From the NCBI RefSeq assembly GCF_011038885.2, contig NZ_CP064952.1:1116001-1180000 (forward strand): DNA of 64,000 nucleotides, read 5' to 3'. A model generated the notes under the pieces. That model saw only the letters and a list, made by a program, of their open reading frames with translations. It was not told the origin of the DNA and did no database searches. Position numbers and translations under genes: made by a program. The DNA is from Schaalia sp. ZJ405 (GTDB taxonomy: Bacteria; Actinomycetota; Actinomycetes; Actinomycetales; Actinomycetaceae). Shown one piece after another: positions 38,298-45,657 of the stretch (positions are counted from its first letter, which is position 1; every line of letters begins with the position of its first letter).

Positions 38298-39770
38298 GTG
38301 GCGACACGTAGTTATCGCGACGGATATCGCAAACTCCAGACCACGGACGCGCCGCGCCGCGTTGCCTTTGACGTGCTCACGCAGGTGTCGCGCGACGGAG
38401 CCTACGCCAACCTCGCATTGACGAAGGCACTGCGCCAGATACGCCGTGAGGAACACTTTGATGCCCGTGACGCGGCTTTTACGTCCGAGCTGGTTCATGG
38501 GACGCTTCGAGCTCAGGGACGTCTTGACTGGGTGATCCAGCGTTTTCTCACACGTGACATCACACAGACCGATCCGATGGTTATCGATCTCCTACGGATG
38601 GGGACCTATCAGCTTCTTGACATGCGGGTGCCCGATCATGCGGCCGTGTCAACCACCGTTGACCTTGCACGACAACACCTGACGGAAGGGCCGACTCGCA
38701 TGGTCAACGCCGTGCTTCGGTCAATCACCCGTGAAGACCGCGACGACCTCGACAGTCAGATCAACGCTATCGAGGATCCTGACGAACGCCTCGGCGTGCA
38801 GACCTCTCATCCGACGTGGATCGTGCGGGCCATCGAGGACGCACTCGTTGCTCACGGCTACGACGCGCAGGAAGTGGGAGCTGTGCTCTTAGGTAACAAC
38901 GACGCGCCCTTGGTGACTCTCGTTGCACGCCCCGGTCTCATTGATCCCGCTGATGTGGCCGATGAAGCCGAGGACATTCTTCAGACACGTGTGGCACCGG
39001 GCGCAGTGAGTGAATACGCGGTGATTCTTGAACACGGTGATCCTGCGCTTCTTCCGTCCGTGCGCTCGGGGCTTGCTGGAGCCCAAGACGAAGGCTCCCA
39101 GCTTGCGGCGATCATCGCCGCCCAGGCTCCCATCGAAGGGAATGACCGCTTGTGGCTTGATCTGTGCGCGGGACCTGGGGGCAAAGCCAGCCTTCTGGGT
39201 GCTCTTGGTGCCTCTCGTGGCGCCGAGCTCATTGCCAACGAGATGCACACGCATCGGGCGCGCCTCGTCGAGCGAGCAACCCGTCAACTGAGCAACGTCC
39301 ACGTTGTTGCCGGCGATGGACGTTCCTTCGGTGGGCAGACAAGCCAATGGGCACCGGGGGACTTCGACCGGGTCATCGTTGATGCCCCGTGTACGGGAAT
39401 GGGGTCGCTGCGTCGGCGACCAGAGTCGCGGTGGCGCAGGCAACTGGAAGACCTCAATGACCTTGTGACTCTTCAGCGTGAATTACTCACGCGAGCGATC
39501 GAATTGGTGCGACCCGGTGGAACGGTCACGTACATCACCTGCTCACCGCACCGCGCCGAGACTCGCGATCAGGTTGAGCATGTGCTCAACACTCTGCCCG
39601 TTGAACTCGTCGACACCGTCGCCCTCGCACAGCGACTTTCCGCTGAACCTCTTGATATTCCAGATTCTGCTGGGTATGTTTCAGGCTCACATTCGGGCCG
39701 TACTCTTCAGCTGTGGAATCATCGGATGGGCACCGACGACATGTTCGTTGCCGTGCTGGTCAAGTTGTGA
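38298..39770 (+). CDS. rsmB: 16S rRNA (cytosine-967-C5)-methyltransferase RsmB
   Basis: SAM-dependent rRNA methyltransferase with an N-terminal NusB-like RNA-binding domain (about 1-150) and a C-terminal Rossmann domain. The SAM site is 'WLDLCAGPGGKASLLGAL'. The two cysteines of the mechanism are in 'DAPCTGMGSLRRRPE' (motif IV) and 'YITCSPHRAET' (motif VI). 490 residues from GTG 38298; an in-frame later start is not needed. Forms an operon with fmt and probably rpe. Confidence 0.95.
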   Translation: MATRSYRDGYRKLQTTDAPRRVAFDVLTQVSRDGAYANLALTKALRQIRREEHFDARDAAFTSELVHGTLRAQGRLDWVIQRFLTRDITQTDPMVIDLLRMGTYQLLDMRVPDHAAVSTTVDLARQHLTEGPTRMVNAVLRSITREDRDDLDSQINAIEDPDERLGVQTSHPTWIVRAIEDALVAHGYDAQEVGAVLLGNNDAPLVTLVARPGLIDPADVADEAEDILQTRVAPGAVSEYAVILEHGDPALLPSVRSGLAGAQDEGSQLAAIIAAQAPIEGNDRLWLDLCAGPGGKASLLGALGASRGAELIANEMHTHRARLVERATRQLSNVHVVAGDGRSFGGQTSQWAPGDFDRVIVDAPCTGMGSLRRRPESRWRRQLEDLNDLVTLQRELLTRAIELVRPGGTVTYITCSPHRAETRDQVEHVLNTLPVELVDTVALAQRLSAEPLDIPDSAGYVSGSHSGRTLQLWNHRMGTDDMFVAVLVKL

Positions 39771-39787
39771 CGTGTAGCATGAGGGCT

Positions 39788-40450
39788 ATGAAAACAACAA
39801 TTTCTCCGTCAATCCTTAACTGTAATATCGCTCATCTTCGTGAGGAATTAGAAAAAATCGCCGATGCCGATGTCGCTCACGTTGACGTCATGGATAATCA
39901 TTTCGTTCCCAACTTGTCGTGGGGCCTCCCAGTTGCCGAGGCCGTTGTCAAACAGGGGATTCTTCCCGTTGACGCTCATTTGATGATCGAAGATCCTGAT
40001 CGTTGGGCACCGGGATACGCAGAAATTGGGTGTCACTCGGTCACTTTCCACGCCGAAGCCGCTGCCGCTCCTTTGCGTTTGGCACGTGAGCTGCACCGTT
40101 TAGGAGCCAAAGCAGGCCTTGCCTTGCGCCCAGCCACAGATATTGCCCCATTTGTCGATATTCTCAGTGAATTCGACATGATTCTGGTGATGACAGTTGA
40201 GCCCGGTTTCGGTGGTCAGGAGTTCATCGAATCAATGATGGGGAAGGTGCGTCGCACCCGGGAAGCCATCAACGCGGCCGGCCTTGAAGTCTCTGTTCAA
40301 GTTGACGGCGGAGTCTCCCGAAAAACCATTGAAATGGCAGCTGAAGCGGGGGCAGATAACTTTGTCGCTGGTTCGGCAATTTTCCGCGCCGAAAACGCTT
40401 ATGAGGAAATCGCGGCACTTCGCCAGCTTGCTCAGCAACACGTTCACTGA
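39788..40450 (+). CDS. rpe: Ribulose-phosphate 3-epimerase
   Basis: Interconverts ribulose 5-phosphate and xylulose 5-phosphate. TIM barrel with 'ISPSILNCN', 'HVDVMDNHFVPNLSWG' (metal Asp/His), 'DAHLMIEDPDRW', 'MTVEPGFGGQEF' and 'QVDGGVSRKT'. 220 residues. ATG 39788 is 17 nt after the rsmB stop. It precedes the FMN riboswitch by 45 bp, and rpe beside riboflavin genes is a recurrent actinobacterial arrangement. Confidence 0.97.
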   Translation: MKTTISPSILNCNIAHLREELEKIADADVAHVDVMDNHFVPNLSWGLPVAEAVVKQGILPVDAHLMIEDPDRWAPGYAEIGCHSVTFHAEAAAAPLRLARELHRLGAKAGLALRPATDIAPFVDILSEFDMILVMTVEPGFGGQEFIESMMGKVRRTREAINAAGLEVSVQVDGGVSRKTIEMAAEAGADNFVAGSAIFRAENAYEEIAALRQLAQQHVH

Positions 40451-40495
40451 GAGTGTTACCCAGTCGGCAGACATTCGTGGCACAATAGTCCACGT

Positions 40496-40608
40496 GCTCC
40501 GGGGTCGGTGAAAGTCCGAGCCGGCGGTGAAAGTCCGCGACCCGCCACCTGTGGCGGCTGAACTGGTGAGATTCCAGTACCGACGGTGAAAGTCCGGATG
40601 GGAGGAGC
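40496..40608 (+). promoter_or_regulatory. FMN riboswitch (RFN element)
   Basis: A complete RFN element. The closing P1 stem is GCTCC (40496-40500) with GGAGC (40604-40608). Conserved blocks 'GGTCGGTGAAAGTCCGA', 'CCGGCGGTGAAAGTCCGCGA' and 'GACGGTGAAAGTCCGGATGG' are in order, with a variable GC-rich hairpin (about 40545-40558) between. A CACAAT box at 40481-40486 is a possible -10. Downstream CTGAGCG/CGCTTAG (about 40614-40632) can form a hairpin before the gene. It should shut off the transporter below when FMN is plentiful. Confidence 0.95.
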
Positions 40609-40670
40609 ATCGTCTGAGCGCTCATGCGCTTAGGCTTTGCCGTGCGTACCCGGATGCCGGAAAGGGCGTT

Positions 40671-41444
40671 GTGGCGCATCGAAAGACACGGCCAAGCCGG
40701 ATGCTTGCCGTTGTTGCACCGATTGTTTTCCTGTCGATCTGCCTGATCGGCTGGTGGCTCACAACCTCTTTCAGCGGCATCGAATCGTGGCGTCTTCCGT
40801 CGCCACATTCCACGTGGGAACGCGCCGTCACGATGTTCTCACAGCCTCTTATGTGGTGGCGCATCGGCGTCACCGCACTTGAGGCGGTGTTGGGTTCTAT
40901 CCTTGGCGCAGTCATTGCCCTTCCTCTCGCGTACCTCGTCTATCGATCTCGACTGATCCAGGCTGCGGTTGAACCCTTCCTTGGAGCCACTCAGGCACTT
41001 CCCGCGATCGCTCTCGCACCACTGCTCGTTCTGTGGATTGGCTACGGTTTATGGTCGATCGTTGCCCTGTGTGCCCTCATGGTTTTCTTCCCGATTCTTG
41101 TCTCCACCGTCGTTGGCTTGCGTCATCTTGACTCAGAGGTCCTTGAAGCCGCTGAGCTTGACGGCGCATCCGGTTGGACGATGATGTGGTCGATCGAATT
41201 TCCGCTCGCGCTTCCTTCGGTTCTTGCAGGAATTCGTAACGGTTTCACACTGTCGGTGACCGGTGCTGTGGTCGGGGAGATGGTCATGGGTGGACAGGGG
41301 CTTGGGCAGGTGCTCACTCAATCCCGAACAAGCGTTGATACCGCGGGGATGTTTGTGACGATCGGCGTGCTCTGCGTCATGGCGACGCTGCTGTATGTCG
41401 TCATTTATCGGCTCGAACGTTCCCGCAAACTCGACCTTGCTTGA
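40671..41444 (+). CDS. ribX: ABC transporter permease, probable riboflavin importer RibX
   Basis: A 257-residue permease of the SsuC/ThiX-like family with six helices. The EAA loop 'LEAAELDGASGWTMMWSIEF' contacts an ATPase. GTG 40671 has GGAAAGG upstream. Control by an FMN riboswitch and pairing with an NMT1-type binding protein match RibXY, the riboflavin or precursor importer proposed for Chloroflexus and other bacteria. No ATPase gene is adjacent, so the permease must borrow one. Function by context, not by sequence alone. Confidence 0.82.
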   Translation: MAHRKTRPSRMLAVVAPIVFLSICLIGWWLTTSFSGIESWRLPSPHSTWERAVTMFSQPLMWWRIGVTALEAVLGSILGAVIALPLAYLVYRSRLIQAAVEPFLGATQALPAIALAPLLVLWIGYGLWSIVALCALMVFFPILVSTVVGLRHLDSEVLEAAELDGASGWTMMWSIEFPLALPSVLAGIRNGFTLSVTGAVVGEMVMGGQGLGQVLTQSRTSVDTAGMFVTIGVLCVMATLLYVVIYRLERSRKLDLA

Positions 41445-41464
41445 CACGACAAGGAATCACCTCA

Positions 41465-42544
41465 ATGAGATCATCCATTTCTTTCATTCAATCAATTCGA
41501 GGGGCGCTCCTGGCAGGTGCAGCCGCCTGCGTCCTCGTCCTCGCCTCCGCATGCACCCCGGGAGGTGCTGGGGCGTTAGGGCCAGGTGACGAGGGGGAGC
41601 AATCTGGGCGGTCGGGCAGAGACAGCGGGGCGTCATCAGTGACTATCGGTCTGACCTATATCCCCAACGTCCAATTTGCTCCCGTCTACGTTGCTGATGC
41701 CAAGGGCATGTACGCCAATGCTGGACTTGATGCGTCCATTCGCCATCACGGCTCCGATGAGGGCCTGTTCACGGCGCTGATCTCCGGCACGGAAGACGTT
41801 GTTGTTGCTTCGGCCGACGAAGCTCTTATCGCCCGAGATCAGGGCCTCGATGTGGTGTCAGTTGGTGCCTACTACCACGGGTATCCGGCAACGATCATTG
41901 TTCCTGAGGATTCTTCGGTGAAATCCCTCAGTGACCTTAGGGGCAAGACCATCGGAATCCCCGGGGAATTCGGCTCAAACTGGTATGCAACTCTGGCGGC
42001 ACTTGAACAGGCTCACCTCACGCGCGAGGACGTAACGATCATGTCGATTGGTTACACGCAGCAGGCTGCCCTTGCCCAGGGACAGGTCGACGCGGTCGTT
42101 GGATTTACCAATAACGACCTCGTTCAGATGGAGAGAGCAGGAATGAAGGTCCGGTCGATTCCGCTGGATGCTGACAAGACCCCGCTCATTGCAGCGGCGC
42201 TGATTACACGGGCATCTTTTGCCAAGGATCATCCCGATACCGTATCCGCTATCGTCAAAGCGACCGTCCAGGGGACCCAGGCGATCCTCGACAATCCGAC
42301 GACGGCGATCGACGCTACACGTACATGGGATGAAAACCTCGCTGATCCGCAGCAGGAAGAGACTGCGCGCGCCGTCCTCGACGCCACGATCCCTCTGTGG
42401 AAGGACGCTGAGGGCAAAGCATCGGCGATGCAAGATCTTCAGCGGTGGGCATCGATGGGATCATTCCTCGCGTCCATCCCCGATCTGCTCACGGGGACAC
42501 CAGATAGTGAGGCCGCTGCGACGAATACCTTTGCGACCCGCTAA
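41465..42544 (+). CDS. ribY: NMT1/THI5-like solute-binding lipoprotein, probable RibY
   Basis: A 359-residue lipoprotein: signal with lipobox 'LASAC', a Gly/Ser-rich linker, then the NMT1-like two-lobed domain ('[26 protein letters not shown]', '[21 protein letters not shown]', '[19 protein letters not shown]'; the first is shown in overlapping motifs). Homologues bind thiamin precursors, taurine or riboflavin. The FMN riboswitch upstream points to riboflavin. ATG 41465 follows AAGGAA. It is followed directly by hisE with no ATPase gene. Confidence 0.85.
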   Translation: MRSSISFIQSIRGALLAGAAACVLVLASACTPGGAGALGPGDEGEQSGRSGRDSGASSVTIGLTYIPNVQFAPVYVADAKGMYANAGLDASIRHHGSDEGLFTALISGTEDVVVASADEALIARDQGLDVVSVGAYYHGYPATIIVPEDSSVKSLSDLRGKTIGIPGEFGSNWYATLAALEQAHLTREDVTIMSIGYTQQAALAQGQVDAVVGFTNNDLVQMERAGMKVRSIPLDADKTPLIAAALITRASFAKDHPDTVSAIVKATVQGTQAILDNPTTAIDATRTWDENLADPQQEETARAVLDATIPLWKDAEGKASAMQDLQRWASMGSFLASIPDLLTGTPDSEAAATNTFATR

Positions 42545-42554
42545 TGTTGTCCAC

Positions 42555-42818
42555 GTGACTACTTTTGACGAACTTTTCACCCAGCTGTCCGAACGCGCAC
42601 AGACCCGTCCCGAGGGTTCCGGAACCGTTGCCGAACTCGACAAGGGTGTTCATTTCATCGGAAAAAAGGTGGTCGAGGAAGCGTCCGAAGTGTGGATGGC
42701 AGCTGAATACGAGAGCTTAGATGACTTAGCTCTGGAGATTTCTCAGCTGCTTTACCACACTCAGGTCATGATGCTCAAGAAAGGCCTCACCCTCGACGAC
42801 GTGTACAAGCAGCTCTAA
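42555..42818 (+). CDS. hisE: Phosphoribosyl-ATP pyrophosphatase
   Basis: Second step of histidine synthesis, 87 residues. All-helical MazG-like fold with '[20 protein letters not shown]' (metal-binding Glu residues) and '[16 protein letters not shown]'. It starts at GTG 42555, 10 bp after the ribY stop and with a weak ribosome binding site. Stands 8 bp before hisG, the usual actinobacterial pair; hisI is separate. Confidence 0.95.
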   Translation: MTTFDELFTQLSERAQTRPEGSGTVAELDKGVHFIGKKVVEEASEVWMAAEYESLDDLALEISQLLYHTQVMMLKKGLTLDDVYKQL

Positions 42819-42826
42819 GGATTCCC

Positions 42827-43672
42827 ATGCTTCGACTTGCAGTTCCGAATAAAGGTTCCCTCAGCGAACCGGCGATCAAGCTCCTACAGGAAGCCGGCTA
42901 CCGTACGCGACGGAGGGGACGTGAACTCGTCCTCACCGACACTGAAAATGATGTCGAATTGTTCTTCCTGAGGCCGCGCGACATTGCTGTGTACGTCGGG
43001 CGTGGTTCGATCCATGCGGGCATCACGGGGCGCGATCTTCTTCTGGATTCGGGAACCGCAGCCGTTGAGTTTCGTCCCCTCGGCTTCGCACGTTCGACCT
43101 TCCGTTTCGCAGCTCCTGCGGGGCAGATGTCGGATATTTCCCAGATCAAGGGCAAACGTGTTGCGGCGTCCTACGACCTTCTCGTCCGCCAGTTCCTGCG
43201 TGACCGTGGCATCGACGCTGAGGTTGTTCACCTCGACGGTGCCGTGGAGTCGTCCGTGCGCTTGGGGGTGGCCGACCTCATCGCCGACGTCGTGGAGACA
43301 GGGTCAACACTTAAAGCTGCGGGCCTTGAGGTTTTTGGTGAGCCTCTTCTTCAATCCGAGGCGGTCCTCATCACCCGTGAGGAACTCGTTGAGGACGGGC
43401 GGCTTGCCACTCTTGATCGGCGTCTTCAGGGGGTGCAGGTCGCGCGCTCCTACGTCCTTATTGACTACAACGTCCGTGAGGTTGACCTCGCCCAGACGAT
43501 CGAAATTACTCCCGGTTTCGATTCACCAACGATCAGCCCTCTCATGAACACCGATTTCTTGGCGGTGCGTGCGATGGTTCCCTCCGAAGGTGTCAATCGT
43601 GTCATGGATCGACTCCACGAGGCTGGAGCCCGAGGCATTATTGTCACCCAGCTTGCGGCGTCACGCCTCTAA
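42827..43672 (+). CDS. hisG: ATP phosphoribosyltransferase (long form)
   Basis: First, feedback-controlled step of histidine synthesis. '[20 protein letters not shown]' at the N-terminus, '[16 protein letters not shown]', the PRPP motif '[20 protein letters not shown]', and a C-terminal ACT-like regulatory domain (about 205-281) with '[20 protein letters not shown]'. 281 residues, the hexameric long form that binds histidine and needs no HisZ. ATG follows AAGGA. Confidence 0.97.
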   Translation: MLRLAVPNKGSLSEPAIKLLQEAGYRTRRRGRELVLTDTENDVELFFLRPRDIAVYVGRGSIHAGITGRDLLLDSGTAAVEFRPLGFARSTFRFAAPAGQMSDISQIKGKRVAASYDLLVRQFLRDRGIDAEVVHLDGAVESSVRLGVADLIADVVETGSTLKAAGLEVFGEPLLQSEAVLITREELVEDGRLATLDRRLQGVQVARSYVLIDYNVREVDLAQTIEITPGFDSPTISPLMNTDFLAVRAMVPSEGVNRVMDRLHEAGARGIIVTQLAASRL

Positions 43673-43706
43673 AACGCAACGCTGCTTGGATCTTTTCGGT
43701 TGCACA

Positions 43707-44681
43707 GTGGCACGATCAATTCCCTCGAACGTCCGCGTCCTTGAGCTTCTTTTCGAGCTCTTGGGCGCGGACCTTCCTCGAACCAAACAGGAGCTGCGCC
43801 GACTCCCCGGCTACGAAGGACTCTCAGAATCCGCTTTCGAAGCTCAGTTTCATCGCGATAAGCAGACTCTACGTGACAGCGGCATCACCGTCGTCACCTG
43901 CGTCAATCATGAAAACGATGAGGCGTACGCCATTTCCTCTGATGAGCTCAGTGCTGCGAAGGTGGAGCTAGATCCTGATGACGTGGCGCTCATCCGCATG
44001 GCGGCGGATGCGTGGAGCAGCGGCGATCAGACATCACCTGTTCTCGATGTCAAAATCGCCGGAGCTGCTCACAACAGTGTTTTTTCACTTCCTCAGGTGT
44101 TCGGCATTGATCTGACAGGTTCTCACCTTGTTGCCGATCTTTCACGTGCTATTCGCCAGCGGTGCGTCATCAGTTTTCACTACAGTTCAACGTCGTCTGG
44201 TCTCGTGGAACGCTCGATTGAGCCGTGGCGCATCATTGTGCGCGGTCAAGCAATGTACGTCGTTGGGTGGGATCTTGATCGCCGTGCTCCCAGGGTTTTC
44301 CGTTTGACGCGTTTTCGCTCGGACATCACTGTGCTGGGGGAACCCGGTGACGCGTCGGCCGCACCGCAGGATCTCGTCGATCCGTTTGCATCCCTCATGG
44401 TCCGCCCGATTCTCGCAATCAGACCCGGGGACGAGGACGAGTGGGCGCCTTTCCTTGAAAGCGATCCTTGTGTTGGGGAACGGCCAGGTGAGGTGTGCCC
44501 CGACATTCCTCTTCCATCGGGGTGGACACTGGTTCAAGGACGGGAATTACCCACGGGAGAGTGGGTGTCGCGGATTTTGCGGCACGGACGTCGCGCCATC
44601 GTTGTTGCTCCCGCTCAGTTGCGCGCTGATGTTCTTGGGCGCGTGACAGCCGCATCGGTGTGGGAGGAGCATCATGCCTGA
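43707..44681 (+). CDS. pafB: WYL-domain regulator PafB
   Basis: Half of the PafBC activator of the mycobacterial-type, LexA-independent DNA damage response. N-terminal HTH ('RVLELLFELLGADLPRTKQELRRL'), a linker domain, then the WYL domain ('SIEPWRIIVRGQAMYVVGWDLDRRAPRVFRLTR', shown as family core). The start is uncertain: GTG 43707 gives 324 residues, TTG 43686 seven more, and none has a strong ribosome binding site. The 3' end overlaps pafC by 8 nt. It lies far from pafA here, unlike in mycobacteria. Confidence 0.88.
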   Translation: MARSIPSNVRVLELLFELLGADLPRTKQELRRLPGYEGLSESAFEAQFHRDKQTLRDSGITVVTCVNHENDEAYAISSDELSAAKVELDPDDVALIRMAADAWSSGDQTSPVLDVKIAGAAHNSVFSLPQVFGIDLTGSHLVADLSRAIRQRCVISFHYSSTSSGLVERSIEPWRIIVRGQAMYVVGWDLDRRAPRVFRLTRFRSDITVLGEPGDASAAPQDLVDPFASLMVRPILAIRPGDEDEWAPFLESDPCVGERPGEVCPDIPLPSGWTLVQGRELPTGEWVSRILRHGRRAIVVAPAQLRADVLGRVTAASVWEEHHA

Positions 44682-45657
44682 GCATATTCCTCACGCGATC
44701 GTTCGTTTACTCTCCCTTGTCTCGTGGATTTCTCAACATCCTGGGACCCCGACGGTGCAGCTCGCACGCCATTTCGGACGGTCAACACGGCAAATCAGGC
44801 GCGATATCGAATTCCTCGGACAGGTGGGGGATTCCCTTCCCGGGTATTCCTTTGAGATTGATTGGGATGCCTACGAGGAAGAAGATACGGTGCGGATCTT
44901 CTCAACAATGGGGGCGGATATCCCACCGCGTCTGACGTCGGATGAGGCAACGGCGCTCCTGGTTGGTCTTGAGTCTATTGCGGAGGGACTTGACGAGTCC
45001 TTACGTCACCGCCTCCCGATGACCGCCCTTAAGGTGCGTGCTCTTGCACGTGAGGACCAGTGCGCTGACATTGTTCTCCATTCAACTTCCCGTCCCGCAA
45101 GCCCTCAGATGAGTATCTGTGCCCAGGCGATTCGCCAGGGGCATCAACTTGAATTCGACTATGTCTCCCGTTCAGGCGTGAGCACGCATCGCACAATTGA
45201 CCCGTGGCGTCTCGTCCGCAGCGCGTCAGGGTGGCTCCTCATTGGCTGGTGTCATCGCGCTGATTCTGTCCGCAGTTTCAGTATCTACCGAATCGACAAT
45301 CCACGGGTTCTCCCTATCGCGCACTCAACGCGTCCACGCGCAATCGACACTGACGACGGCATGAATATGATCCGGCTCGTGATTCGTCCAAGCGCGAGGT
45401 GGATCATTGATGACCTTTCCGCTATCCCGATTCAGACCCGCGACAACGGGGACCTCGTTGTTGACATCCCGGTGTGGAATCGTCAGTGGTTTGTGTCTCT
45501 GCTTGTTGATATCGCTGAGTCGATTGTTGATGCTCCACCTGAATTTCTTCACGACATGCGTGCCGAGGCGCAAGAAATCCTTTCAGTCTGGGAAGGTAGG
45601 TCGAACGAGGACGAGGCCGGAAAAGAATCGGCACTCAGAAGCGAGGACGACCAATGA
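44674..45657 (+). CDS. pafC: WYL-domain regulator PafC
   Basis: Partner of PafB, 327 residues. HTH 'TPTVQLARHFGRSTRQIRRD' at about 25-45, middle domain, and the WYL domain with 'TIDPWRLVRSASGWLLIGWC' and 'RSFSIYRIDNP'. A C-terminal extension domain follows, ending in an acidic tail. WYL domains bind single-stranded DNA or nucleic-acid ligands in characterised members. Overlaps pafB at its start and helY at its end, forming one transcription unit. tatA and tatC, which usually lie between pafC and helY, are absent. Confidence 0.9.
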   Translation: MPEHIPHAIVRLLSLVSWISQHPGTPTVQLARHFGRSTRQIRRDIEFLGQVGDSLPGYSFEIDWDAYEEEDTVRIFSTMGADIPPRLTSDEATALLVGLESIAEGLDESLRHRLPMTALKVRALAREDQCADIVLHSTSRPASPQMSICAQAIRQGHQLEFDYVSRSGVSTHRTIDPWRLVRSASGWLLIGWCHRADSVRSFSIYRIDNPRVLPIAHSTRPRAIDTDDGMNMIRLVIRPSARWIIDDLSAIPIQTRDNGDLVVDIPVWNRQWFVSLLVDIAESIVDAPPEFLHDMRAEAQEILSVWEGRSNEDEAGKESALRSEDDQ

